Positions 24,801-37,602 of a stretch of DNA of 64,000 nt are shown one piece after another. Made by a program: the position numbers and the translations under genes. The notes below the pieces were generated by a model. It had not been told where the DNA came from. It made no database searches and was given only the letters and a program-made list of their open reading frames with translations. Position 1 is the stretch's first letter; every line of letters begins with the position of its first letter. Origin of the DNA: Alisma plantago-aquatica. Its lineage: Eukaryota > Streptophyta > Magnoliopsida > Alismatales > Alismataceae. The DNA lies in contig OY856410.1 in the NCBI GenBank assembly GCA_963693085.1, forward strand, positions 559,663,906 to 559,727,905, written 5' to 3'.

Positions 24801-26690
24801 TTTGGACTCTAGTGAAAATTCATCAAGGTTTGATCTATTGAGTTGATCATCACATCAATACTTAATTGCAATATGATTTGGTACCTTTGGACCTTTAATT
24901 GGTCAACTATACTTGACACCAGACCTCTAAACGGTCTTGGGTGATCCACAAACGGTCTTGAGACCGTTTGGATGATTCCCCAAATGGTCTTGAGACCGTT
25001 TGGGCTAATCAACCCAAAATCCCTAATTAACTCATTGGAAATTCAGCACTGATTTCAATTAGGGTTTGCCCTATTAATCATCCTTCAACTCATGACTCGT
25101 TTGGAATTAATCCATCAAATTTGGTGAGTCGTTAAATAACATCATTATGAACAGTAATACCAAACGGTCAACGTTTGGTCAACCATCTTAAACGGTCTTG
25201 AGACCGTTTGCCCAAAAAGAGCAAATTAAGCAGATTGAAAATCAGAACTTAATTCAATTGGATTAGCTAATTGATTTGCTTATATCTCACGATTCCTTTG
25301 GAGTTAACCCCTCAAATTTTGTGGGTGATTAACCTACATAATTATAAACAAGATTCCCATACGTTCTTTGCTTGGTCAATGCGACCAAACGGTCTTGAAG
25401 GCCGTTGCCTTCATACGACCTTGAAACCGTTTGCCCACCAAACGGTTGTGTAAACCGTATGGGCAATTGGTTAGGACCGTTTAGTAAAGTGGAAATCCAT
25501 GGATAAGCATAGGAATTAATGCCCTTATCTTATAACTCAAGAACAATATCAGTTCTTCACGATTTCGCTTGCAAGGATGCAAGGGAAGATAGGGAAGAAG
25601 AAGAACTAGCAACTATATGCATAGAAAAAAAGATGTATAATCAAAGCATAAGGTTTAGAGTTATAAAACCCGCCTAAAGGTTGTTCCTTGAGCTCCAAGA
25701 TTTCAAGATCCAAGCTTTCATGGCGTCTTTGAGCTCCACAGGTCGGCCAAGGTGAATTCTCCAAGGAAAAGTTGGAAAGGAATGGCTAGAAAGATAGAGC
25801 TAGGTGAGCTAGCCATGAATTCAACCTTGAAAACGAGTTTCCTCCATGAATTTAAGCAAAAAGGATGATCCAAACTTACCTAGGACCCTTGGTCGTCCTT
25901 ACCTGCTCCATAACTCTGCCTTAGTCAGTTTGAGCAAGGGGGATAAGAAATGAAAAGAAGAGGATCGTTCCCTTGCTAAGTGGGGAAGGTAGTATATATA
26001 CTTAGGTGAAATTTCAACATAAGAACACATGTTTTCCTCATTTCTCACCTAAGTCCTTACTTTCTTCTTTGCACGTCCCCACATCTTATTTATAAGGACA
26101 AACTCCTTCTAAGGTCAAGAATTGAGGGCAAAGAGGATCAACCCATCACTAAAGCATACACATAAAAGGGCTTTTATACATACACCTTGATTATTCAATC
26201 ACAAAGGTGTTCTTTATTATATGATTATTCAAATGAAGTGACCTTTTCATCATTTCTCTTCTAAATGATGCCAAGAGTCATAAAAGATATTTTAGATGAT
26301 GTATTTTACAAGTTGCACCCCTCAAATTGGGTAAATTGCACTTTACACCAATTTAGGGTTTTCAAGTACAGGGGTTGCTTCCACAGCTGCACCTTGGTGC
26401 TCAAGATTGGGAAATCCCTCAAACTTCATCATAAACATTCTCATGATGTCTCAAAATCAGAGGAACATCTCAACATGTGCAATTTGCAAGTTAATCTCTT
26501 AACTGGGTAATTTGCACATAGATCCCTGTATTGCAAAACAATACTACAACATTGTTCCTAGGGGACTAGAATGGAAACATATGTTCCTTAGGGGATTTTA
26601 TTACCTGCTAAAAGATAATTACAAGTGTTTAATTACACATTTAGGCAAAACTTCTAGGGTTAGGTTATAACCCAGGTCAGGGATGTTACA
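21822..26690 (-). repeat. LTR of element B, left copy (3' LTR)
   Basis: 4869 bp, ending GGGATGTTACA. The first base is C instead of T (CGTGGGC against TGTGGGC in the right copy), a likely point mutation of the terminal TG. It contains an AAACGGT palindrome cluster at 23955-25460. A minus-strand TATA candidate (AAGTATATATACTACC) lies at about 25992-26005. The two LTRs differ at a few percent by eye, with one small indel in the palindrome cluster. Confidence 0.88.
23955..25460. repeat. Palindrome cluster in left LTR of element B
   Basis: Dozens of half-sites AAACGGT/ACCGTTT, many paired as AAACGGTCT-TG-AGACCGTTT (for example 24559-24578), others as CGGTTTGAAACCG. The right LTR has the matching cluster at 31750-33300, with one stretch near 31990-32060 where palindrome copies were gained or lost. 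Confidence 0.9.
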
Positions 26691-28332
26691 AATTATAAAC
26701 CCCTAACAAGGATTTCGTCCTCGAAATCCCAGGGAAAGGAAGAACATATTAGTCATTATGATGATATTATGGATCTATAATTCACACAAAGTCCCTTTCA
26801 TTAATTATCCCTTATCACTGTTTATGCTTGTGTAAAGCATAAACCCTTAACATAATGTGTCCATACTTTTGAAAGGAGAAAGCATAAAAGAACATTCTTC
26901 TCATATCACTCAAGAATTCTTACCAACAGAGGAAAATACATACCTTAACACTGATAATTTACTCTGTATATTGTCTCAAGGGCTTCACTGAAGGAGTTCA
27001 TTGAGAAAGGCTTACTAACTAGTTACTGAGGAAAATCACCAAGTATATTCACTAAGTTTGTTCACTAAGTATTCACTGAGTATTTTCACTAAGCATTCAC
27101 TGAGTATGTTCACTGAGCATATTCACTAAGTATTCACTGAGTATATTCACTGAGCATATTCACTGAGTATATTGACTGAGCATATTCACTAAGTATTCAC
27201 TGAGTATGTTCACTAAGTATATTCACTAAGTATTCACTGAGTATATTCACTAGGTATTCATTGAGTATATTCACTAAGTATTCACTGAGTATATTCACTG
27301 AGCATATTCACTGAGTATATTCACTGAGCATATTCACTAAGTATTCACTGAGTCTATTCACTGAGCATATTCACTAAGTATTCACTGAGTATATTGACTG
27401 AGCATATTCACTAAGTATTCACTGAGTATATTCACTGAGCATATTCATTAAGTATTCACTGAGTATATTCACTGAGCATATTCACTAAGTATTCACTGAG
27501 TATATTCACTAATTATTCACTGAGTATATTCACTAAGTATTCACTGAGTATATTCACTGAGCATATTCACTAATATTCACTGAGTATATTCACTGAGCAT
27601 ATTCACTAAGTATTCACTGAGTATATTCACTGAGCATATTCACTAAGTATTCACTGAGTATATTCACTAATTATTCACTGAGTATATTCACTAAGTATTC
27701 ACTGAGTATATTCACTGAGCATATTCACTAATATTCACTGAGTATATTCACTGAGCATATTCACTAAGTATTCACTGAGTATATTCACTAAGTATTCACT
27801 GAGTATATTCACTGAGCATATTCACTAAGTATTCACTGAGTATATTCACTAAGTATTCACTGAGTATATTCACTGAGCATATTCACTAAGTATTCACTTA
27901 GCTTTTCTCCTTTAATTTTTTTTTCTTATACTCTCTAGATTGTTTTAGAATAATTACCTGATCAGAGTAATCAAAAGATAACAATCTAGGAGTTTCATAC
28001 TTGCCTTATCTACAATAACCATATACCTGGCCAGGGTATATGAGCATTGAGATTAGGTAGTATGTATTTTGCTTATCATCATATTTCTCATTCTTCATAT
28101 CATTATACACACAGGATTTACCATACAAGATTATTCTTCAGGTATCACATCTATATTTCATCCTTTTCATACACAGTTAAGGGAGATTATAAATTGTTTT
28201 AAAGAATATTGAATAAGATACAAGTTCTTATCTCCCTTGTGTTCTCCAGGGACTTAGACAAGGAATTCAAAAGTAGCAAAGTTTGCATATCTTCTACACA
28301 TAGAATCCCGATATGTAATATTAAAACAAAAC
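26691..28332 (-). mobile_element. Core of element B downstream of gag, non-coding
   Basis: Between the gag stop and the 3' LTR there is no coding sequence. It holds the CTGGCCAG motif (28024-28036), a tandem array (27040-27901) and, next to the LTR, a TTTCGAGGACGAAAT-like box at about 26710-26730 on the minus strand. In autonomous relatives this place would hold pol. Confidence 0.8.
27040..27901. repeat. ATTCACT(A/G)AG tandem array in core of element B
   Basis: Short units such as TATTCACTAAG, TATTCACTGAG and CATATTCACTGAG alternate for about 860 bp in a loose 37-bp or longer pattern. It is at the same place in the core as the 63-bp array of element A but has a different sequence. Confidence 0.93.
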
Positions 28333-29490
28333 TTATGTCATCTGACCTGTATGGGACGTTTTTCCACGTCCTCTAATATTATAGAACCTCCCTTGTGAGC
28401 CTTGCAGACTCTGTCCTTGGGGCTGAGTCATTATTGTATTCCTGTCTGGACAATTCCTTGCCAGGTGTCCCGGCTGTCTACATAGGTAACAGATCCTGGG
28501 TGCAAAGTGTCTATACGGTCCAGTTACCGATGATGATGCTATGTCGGAGGGTCCTCTTGGAATACTACTATGATCCCTACTTCCACTTGACACCCATTGT
28601 GTCTGGGTAGGAAATCCTGACAAAGCTGATGGTGTAGAAAATCTTGGTTTCTTAAAACTTTCAGGCCCTTGTTCTTGAGGTTGGGTGTACATCTTCTTAC
28701 TACTTGTCTGTTGTTTCATGGTTTCTGACCTCTCTATCCTTCTTACTGACTCTACAAAGGTGGCAAACCTTTCTCTATTCTCTAGAGCAGACATAGGAGT
28801 GGCTAGTTCAGAGTTCAAGCCCTTTTCAAAACTTCGAATTCTTTCTTCATCGGTAACTGCCATTTGTGGACAAAATCGTAGTAACTCCATGAACTTAGCT
28901 TCATACTCGCTAACGTTCATGTGTCCTTGTGTGATTTTCTCAAATTGAAAGATCTTCTCATCTAGATACGTCTTAGGGAAGTATCTATTGATGAATTCTC
29001 GTCGGAAAACTTCCCATCCTATTTCTTTGCCTGGTCTCTTATCCTCCTATATCATCCACCAATTACCAGCACTCCCTTTTAGGAGGTATACCGCATGTTT
29101 TACCTTTTCAGCTTCAGGAATATCAAGGATCCTGAAAGTCTTTTCCAGCTCTGTCAACCATAGATCAGCATCTGCTGGGTCAGATGTACCAGCATAGTCT
29201 ATGGCTCCCACCCGGCGAAGTCTCTCGAAAGTCTTGCCAGCTCCATAACCTTCCTGATGGGCTGGTACCCTAGGTGCAGACGGTGGCACCCTATCTGCTA
29301 TGTGTGTTATGGCTGTCACAAACTTATCAAATAAGGCATGGACAGCTGGGTTTTGTATCTCAGTTGGGTCAAACTAGGGTGGCTCCCTGGGTTGCTCAGG
29401 TAAGGGTTGCTCCATTTCTAGGTGCCTTGCACCTCCCTGTGGTGCAGCAACGCTACTTTCCGCCACGTACTCTTCATGTGGGTCAGACAT
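28333..29490 (-). pseudogene. Gag of element B with two in-frame amber stops
   Basis: Minus-strand frame from ATG at 29488-29490 to TGA-type end at 28333: 385 codons. I chose this ATG because it opens the frame after the primer-site leader and the reading stays in phase. Codons 39 (29374-29376) and 148 (29047-29049) are TAG. Features are a Pro/Glu-rich N-terminus, a capsid region with FERLRRVGAIDYAGTSD and KGSAGNWW, and then FEKITQGHMNVSEYEAKF. A CCHC zinc knuckle (C334, C337, H342, C347) and a Gly/Arg-rich tail follow. It would form the particle and bind element RNA. The two stops make full-length Gag unlikely without readthrough. The remainder is open and Tekay/Del-like. Confidence 0.85.
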
Positions 29491-29570
29491 TCTTATATAT
29501 CTTCTCCTCCTGAGGAGCAGAAGGTTCTAATAGATAAGGAAGGAACACTAAGGATAGACTCGACATCCTA

Positions 29571-29621
29571 AGTCCTATGTCTCTGTAGACTCAGCGAACC
29601 TAGAGCTCTGATACCACTAAT
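29571..29621 (-). promoter_or_regulatory. Primer-binding site and leader start of element B
   Basis: TGGTATCAGAGC on the minus strand at 29605-29616 matches initiator tRNA-Met. The 50-bp block 29571-29620 is identical to that of element A, while sequence just outside differs. Confidence 0.88.
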
Positions 29622-32600
29622 TGTGGGCTCTGATCTCCAAAGTCTGAGATAAACACATAAACTTCGAAGTAAACATGGCGGAAGCGATTCGTTTAGCAGC
29701 GGAATACCAAAAATCATCTGAAATTAAAACTTTTTGAGATAAGACATTGAAACCATAAAATTCCTTTCATAGATTCAAGATAAACTGTTTACATCTCTGT
29801 TAATTACTTCTTCAGTAATTAGACACAGCATGCTACAAAATCTCAAGAGACGAAACAAAACTCAGACCATGACTCCAAGGACCTGAGAGTACAGAGGACG
29901 CATAGGACTGACTATCTATCTATATAACTCAGCAGTCTGAATCTCCACCTGGGATTTACTGCTGCTCCGGGTACTACTGCTGCTGATACTGGTCACCTGG
30001 AGATTGGTCCCTTCGTCCTTGACGACCACCTAAAAACAATTGAAATCTACGGGGTGAGACAATTTTAAAAATTGTCCCAGCGGGAGTTATAACTCTTCTC
30101 CAGAAACATGATTATTACAGAATAAGAGAATAACAGTACACAAAGAAGTCATATATATTTTAAGAGTAGTTAGAACAATGTTTCACAGATTGTAATCTAT
30201 TCCTCCTACTAGAAGCAAAGCATCTCTAAATCAACCCACATATCTCTTTTCTTTTATAAATAAAAGGGCATGTATAACATTTATTTATTATAAATCCATC
30301 ATCACCACACTGGCTCTCTTCAGGCTTAGATCATATATCCATCACCTGGCATTATAATAAGGGATATCATAGCCTGTAGCCATACCCTTTTCTACAAGGT
30401 GCTAGGATTCCAAAACCACAACATAACTGTATGATTAGTACACATGAAATCATACTTAACCAAACTCAAGTGACACAAGGGTTATTTACATTCATCACCC
30501 CTAAGTCTGCAGTTAATCCTTTCATAGGATTATCTTGTAATAGAATTTTACATAGTGACACTCTATATTAGGATCACATTTCATAATTTAACATAGGGAT
30601 ATCATTCCCTAAACATCTTATCACTAAGAATCCGGAAAGTGAGAGTCCAAACCCCTGGACTAATTATAACATTTATTACCAAGAACATCTTATTTTATCT
30701 AGTCATCTAAATAATATGACCTTTGATAATCATCAGCACATATTACTCATGACTCATTCAACCTATCAAACTCATAAGTTATCACTTATCAGATAACATA
30801 CATGTTCTTGAACATTTAAACATTAGCATAGCAGCTAAGAAGGAAGGATACTAAATGTAACAAGTCTAACTTACATCAATTACCATTTCTCAATTCTATC
30901 ATCACAAGTCATCTGTTAAGCATGACCTTGATGATACTCATGGCTCTCACAGCCCATCAATCTCATAAGATGCCACTATCAAGGCACCAGGATATATCAC
31001 TATTCATAAAGCAGACAATACGCTTTCAATGAATATAGCATCATCATCCATACCTGGATATGATCATCCTCATATAGGAACCTGCATGGTCAATTCAACT
31101 GATAACAGTAAATAACTCATTTTAAGAAGTTGTATCTCCCTACTCTTACAAGAGCTAGGTTTCCCTGAATCTCATCAATTAGGGTTTACTATTCACAAAA
31201 CATGTCATCATCCTAGAATTAGGGTTTACTATTCACCTATTGGTGAATTGATCTCATAACATCATCATGTATGAGATACATCATCATTAAAGCTCCTAGA
31301 TAAGATTAAGATTCACTTAAACATCATAATTAGGGTTTCCATGATCTCACATAGGTGGATCATACCCTAATCATGCACATTCATGTGTATTGAAGGTACT
31401 TTACTTAAGTTTCCACTAAAAAAGGGTACTTTCTCTCTCTTATGATACTTTCTCTCTCCTCTTACTAGTAGATGGTGATAACACCACTCTAGATCAGGTT
31501 GGGTTAAGTCCTCATTGACTAGCATAAGCCAAAACATCATTATCATGTGATTAGGGTTTTATTAGAAAAAGGTATTACTCAATTAAACCCCTTAAGGGTA
31601 TTTTGGTAATTTACCTCATGATCACCATCATGGGTCAATTCATTAATCACTTAGTCCCTTAATGTTCTAAGTTACCATTAGGGTTTAGATTAGATCACCA
31701 TTGAACCAATTACAACTTCAAATGATTATGTATAAATAACCTTGAAAACCTTCAAACGGTTTCAACCTTCAACCACCAAACGGTTTGAAACCGTTTGGGT
31801 GCATTGACCATTTGCTAGGTTTGACTCCAAGACCGTATGACCTCAAGGTCGTTTGCCCAAACCGTTTGGGTGCGTTGACCGTATGCTAGGTTTGACTTTC
31901 CAAACCGTTTGAGCTTATACGGTTTGAAACCGTTTGATCAACTTATCTTGAGATCGATTGGTCCAAACGACCTTGAGATCGTTTGAGCCCAAACGGTCTT
32001 GAGACCGTTTGGACCCAAACGGTCTTGAGACGGTTTGGATCCAAGACCGTTTGGTCCAAATGGGCTCAAACCGTTTGGGCATCCAACATGGTTCAAAAGT
32101 TACAATTGTTTATGATTAAGTATGTTGAAGCCCTCAATTGGCCAAAGCCATGTTAACCACTTATAAATTGAATCAATTAGGATGAGCCTCAATCAATTGG
32201 ACACCAAATGAACCCTCAATTGAAAGCCAATTAGGGTTAAGTCCATCTCAATTAGAGTTTCAAATCGGATGGTCATCAATATTCAACAATGTGAATCAAT
32301 ACAAGGTTGAACCTATCAATTTACCTCCAATTGGGCCCAAACTTGGCCCAAACGGTCTTGGGATCGTTTGGATAACCTCCAAACGGTCTTGAGACCGTTT
32401 GCCCATGAATTCATCAAAATCTAAGTTGATTTGATAGGGGTTGAACCTTCATTAAGTCATAAATCAGCAATTAATTATTTCAATAACCCACTATAATGGG
32501 CCCTCAATTGATCAAATTACCTTAACCCTAGACCTCCAAACGGTCTTGGGTTGACACCAAACGGTCTTGCGACCGTTTGGATGATTTCTAAACGGTCTTG

Positions 32601-34512
32601 AGACCGTTTTCCCATCCATCCTTTGGACTCTAGTGAAAATTCATCAAGGTTTGATCTATTGAGTTGATCATCACATCAATACTTAATTGCAATATGATTT
32701 GGTACCTTTGGACCTTTAATTGGTCAACTATACTTGACCCCAGACATATAAACGGTCTTGGGTGATCCCCAAACGGTCTTGAGACCTTTTGGATGATTCC
32801 CCAAACGGTCTTGAGACCGTTTGGGCTAATCAACACAAAATCACTAATTAACTCATTGGAAATTCAGCAGTGATTTCAATTAGGGTTTGCCCTATTAATC
32901 ATCCTTCAACTCATGACTCGTTTGGAATTAATCCATCAAATTTGGTGAGTCGTTACATAACATCATTATGAACAGTAATCCCAAACAGTCAACGTTTGGT
33001 CAACCATCTTAAACGGTCTTGAGACCGTTTTCCCAAAAAGAGCAAAATTAAGCAGATTGAAAATCAGAACTTAATTCAATTGGATTAGCTAATTGATTTG
33101 CTTATATCTCACGAGTCCTTTGGAGTTAACCACTCAAATTTTGTGGGTGATTAACCTACATAATTATAAACAAGATTCCCATACGGTATTCTCTTTTTCA
33201 ACGCGACCAAACGGTCTTGAAGGCCGTTGCCTTCATACGACCTTGAAACCGTTTGCCCACCAAACGGTTGTGTAAACCGTATGGGCAATTGATTAGGACC
33301 GTTTAGTAAAGTGGAAATCCGTGGATAAGCATAGGAATTAACGCCCTTATCTTCTACCTCAAGAACAATAGCAGTTCTTCACGATTTTGCTTACAACGAT
33401 GCAAGGGAAGATAGGGAAGAAGAAGAACTAGCAACTATATGCATAGAAAAAAAGATGTATAATCAAAGCATAAGGTTTAGAGTTATAAAACCCGCCTAAA
33501 GGTTGTTCCTTGAGCTCAAAGCTTTCAAGCTCCAAGCTTTCATGGCGTCTTTGAGCTCCACAGGTCGGCCAAGGTGAATTCTCCAAGGAAAAGTTGGAAA
33601 GGAATGGCTAGAAAGATAGAGCTAGGTGAGCTAGCCATGAATTCAACCTTGAAAACAAGTTTCCTCCATGAATTTAAGCAAAAGGGATGATCCAAACTTA
33701 CCTAGGACCCTTGGTCATCCTTCCCTGCTCCAGAGCTCTGCCTTAGTCGGTTTGAGCAAGGGGGATAAGAAATGAAAAGAAGAGGATCGTTCCCTTGCTA
33801 AGTGGGGAAGGTAGTATATATACTTAGGTGAAATTTCAACATAAGAACACATGTTTTCCTCATTTCTCACCTAAGTCCTTCCTTTCTTCTTTGCACGTCC
33901 CCACATATTATTTCTAAGGACAAACTCCTTCTAAGGTCAAGAATTGAGGGCAAAGAGGATCAACCCATCACTAAAGCATACACATAAAAGGGCTTTTATA
34001 CATACACCTTGATTATTCAATCACAAAGGTGTTCTTTATTATATGATTATTCAAATGAAGTGACCTTTTCATCATTTCTCTTCTAAATGATGCCAAGAGT
34101 CATAAAAGATATTTTAGATGATGTATTTTACAAGTTGCACCCCTCAAATTGGGTAAATTGCACTTTACACCAATTTAGGGTTTTCAAGTACAGGGGTTGC
34201 TTCCACAGCTGCACCTTGGTGCTCAAGCTTGGGAAATCCCTAAAACTTCATCATAAACATACTCATGATGTCTCAACATCATATGAACATCTCAACATGT
34301 GCAATTTGCAAGTTAATCCCTTAACTGGGTAATTTGCACATAGATCCATGTATTGCAAAACAATACTACAACATTGTTCCTAGGGGACAGGAATGGAAAC
34401 ATATGTTCCTTAGGGGCTTTTATTACCTGCTAAAAGATAATTACAAGTGTTTAATTACACATTTAGGAAAAACTTCTAGGGTTAGGTTATAACCCAAGTC
34501 AGGGATGTTACA
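29622..34512 (-). repeat. LTR of element B, right copy (5' LTR)
   Basis: 4891 bp, TGTGGGCTC...GGGATGTTACA, with palindrome cluster 31750-33300 and the TATA candidate at about 33815-33828. As the 5' LTR of a minus-strand element it would drive transcription toward lower coordinates. The distance from the TATA candidate to the LTR end is about 4.2 kb, so the RNA leader would include the palindromes. Confidence 0.88.
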
Positions 34513-37471
34513 GATACACCCTCAACTAGGGTTTCACAAGGATACACCCTCAACCAGGGTTCATAAGGATACACCCTCAACTAAGGTTTCACAAGGATAC
34601 ACCCTCAACTAGGGTTCATAAGGATACACCCTCAACTAGGGTTTCACAAGGATACACCCTCAACCAGGGTTCATAAGGATACACCCTCAACTAGGGTTTC
34701 ACAAGGATACACCCTCAACCAGGGTTCATAAGGATACACCCTCAACTAGGGTTTCACAATGATATATTGGATCCATGCATTTGTTATGCATTATTTATTA
34801 GTACCATTAAGGGTATCTCTCACCTAATTACATTAGGTTTCCAAAAAGGTTTGATCAATTGGACCTTCAATGACATGAGGTATCCAATTGAATTGGGGTT
34901 TTCAATGTTGATTCCTTCAATCATTGAATTCATGGAACCAATCATCAATTGGACCTATACTCATACTTCAATTGAGTTTAATAGGTCAACCTTAAACTGA
35001 TTTGACCCTCAATTGACCCTCAATTGATCATCAATTAGGGTTTGATTCAATTGAATTAGGGTTTGGAATCGAAGATCCAACAACACTCATCAATGCAAGA
35101 TTGGTTACTTTGAAACTATTGAACCATTATCCAAATTGGGTATGACCTGACCCCAAACGGTCTTGAGGTCATTTGGATGACCTCCAAACGGTCTTGAGAC
35201 CGTTTGCCCATCATATCACTCAAATACAAGCCATCCAATTAAGGTTTGGATCATTGGATTGATCACCAAATCAGCATTTCATTGTATAACAGCTTGGTAC
35301 CTTTAGACCTTCAAACACCTAACCATACTCAACCCTAGACCTCCAAACGGTATTGGGTGACCACCAAACGGTCTTGAGACCGTTTGTATGAGCTCCAAAC
35401 GGTCTTGAGACCGTTTGGCCCATCCAACCTTTGGATTCTAGTGAAAAATCATCATGGATTGGTCTATCGAGTTGATCAACAAATCAACACTACATTGCAA
35501 TATGATTAGTACCTTTGGACCTTCAATTGGTCAACTATACTTGACCCCAGACCTCCAAACGGTCTTGGGGTGATCCCCAAACGGTCTTGAGACCGTTTGG
35601 GTGATCCCCAAACGGTCTTGAAACCGTTTGGGCTAATCAACCCAAAATCTCAACTTAACTCATTGGAATTTCAGCACTGTTTTCAATTAGGGTTTGCCTA
35701 ATTGAATAGCCTTCAACTCATGATTCCTTGGGATTAATCCCTAAAATTCGGTGAGTCATTAGAACACATCATTAGGAACAGTAATACCAAATGGTCAACG
35801 CTTGGTCAACGCACTCAAACGGTCTTGAGACCGTTTGCCCAAAAAGTTCAATTAAATCAGATTGAAAATCAGCACTTAATCCAATTAGGTTTCCCTAATT
35901 GATTAGGCTTCAACTCACGATTCTTTTGGAGTTAATCCCTTAAATTTGGAGGGTTATTAATAAACATAATTATGAATAGTAATCACAAACGGTCAATGCT
36001 TGGTCAACCATCTAAAATGGTCTTGAAACCGTTTGCTCAACCAGGTCAAGTTAATCAGGTTGAAAATCAGCACATAATTCAATTCGATTGCCTAATTGAT
36101 TGGCCTTCAACTCTCGATTCCTTTGGAGTTAATCCCTCAAATTTGGAGGGTTATCAGCCTACATAATTAGGAACAAAATTCCCAAACGTTCAACGCTTGG
36201 TCAACCATCTCAAACGGTCTTGAAACCGTTTTCTCCCAAACGGTTTCAAACCGTTTGCCCTTAAACGGTTTACTGAAACCGCATAGCCAATCAAATTAAA
36301 ACGATTTGGAGTAGCTATCAAAACGGTTTTGCTTGGTAATTTTCTTTGGATAAGCATCTAGGATGATTTCATCATCCCCTTCCTTCGAACAACCAAGAAC
36401 AGCAACCGTTCTTGATGGAAATTGCAGCAAAGAAACTAGAGTGTATCAAATTGAAGAAATCAATCAACAAAGCATAGAGAATTGATGCAATAGCAATGTT
36501 TAAGGGTTTGAGTTATAAAACCCGCCTCCAATTGAGCTCCAAAGCTCCAAGATCACGCCATCAATGGTGGATGAAGCTCTAACAACTCCCCATAGGCTCG
36601 TCCTCAAGCTTTTGATTGCAAAAGTTGGCTAGGGTTGAAGAGGAGATCGAAATAAGAAGGAATCCATAATTTATTTTCGATTTCCTCCATGAAATCAAGG
36701 AGAACGAAGGTCAAGAGCTTACCAACAGGTAGGGAGTTGTCCTCCTGCTCCTCTCTAGCTCCTTGGTCGGTTTTGCAAGCAAAGGAAAGAAGAAAATCCG
36801 AAATAGCCCTTTATTTGGCTTGAAAAAGGCACTTTTATAAGGAAATTGATGAGAGAGAAAATGCATTATTAAAATGCATTAAATTCCAAAAATAACTTGG
36901 CCGCCTCTTCCCCCTCAACTCCATATATACGAGGAACCTTCCTTTTCCTTTAATTCCCCTTCATTATCCTTAATTTAAAGAAAAGCAAATTAAGCACCTT
37001 AATACTTATTATATTAATATCCCATATGTGAGTGGAATTACTTTTCTTTATAATAAGGTGAGTGGAATTTCACCTACTTAGGATATTTTCGTTCCTTATC
37101 TTGTCAAAGGAACGTCCATCCTTATTCAACACCAACCCAAAACATTTTGGTTGAAAGCCCTTCAATTATTTTTATTCATTTTTTTGCCCTAAATCGAATT
37201 AGGGTTTCAATTAGGCATTATTCCTGATTATTTTAATGTCAAGATTCTCTCTCCTCCAACTTAGTTCAAATGAGGAGTACCTCTCATTTTCTTTGCTATA
37301 CATGATGCCAAGAAATATTAAGGACCTTATTGAAGTGGTAATTTGCATATTGAACCCTAGATTTTGGGTAAATTGCACTTTATTCCAAAACTAGGTTTTA
37401 ATGCACAACATTGTCCAACAAGCTCTATCTTGGTGTCCAGGCTTGTAGAAACCATACTACTACATCATATT
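34513..37471 (-). mobile_element. LTR of element A, copy A3, second part (truncated)
   Basis: Resumes in the 27/28-bp array after the right GATAC and follows LTR A1 (12600-15428) with the palindrome cluster at about 35150-36330. Similarity stops at 37471, equivalent to about 15430 in A1, some 260 bp before the expected LTR end, at a scrambled junction. Confidence 0.85.
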
Positions 37472-37602
37472 CTCGAAGATTAGCAGTCTATCGAAGTACC
37501 TCTCCAAAACTAGGTTTTAATGCACAACATTGTCCAACATTAGCAGTCTATCTCCAAAACTAGGTTTTAATGCACAACATTGTCCAACATTAGCAGTCTA
37601 TC
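37472..37602. other. Breakpoint with templated insertions
   Basis: Between the broken LTR and new flanking DNA lie two exact copies (37503-37539 and 37553-37589) of a 37-base piece of the LTR found at 37384-37420. They alternate with copies of a TTAGCAGTCTATC piece (about 37480-37492, 37540-37552, 37590-37602). The last piece continues directly into the right flank, so it is probably the source of the others. Such patchwork filler is typical of polymerase-theta end joining. Confidence 0.75.

Larger units (their letters stand above)
21822..34512 (-). mobile_element. Complete element B: giant-LTR, gag-only retrotransposon (12.7 kb)
   Basis: LTRs at 21822-26690 and 29622-34512, a 2.93-kb core, primer site next to the right LTR and a perfect 5-bp target duplication define a complete minus-strand element. 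The core codes only for Gag; there is no protease, reverse transcriptase or integrase. This is the structure described for TR-GAG/LARD elements. The Gag type and the TTTCGAGGACGAAAT-like box beside the 3' LTR place it near the Tekay/Del chromoviruses. It is nested in LTR A3, so it is younger than A. Confidence 0.88.
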
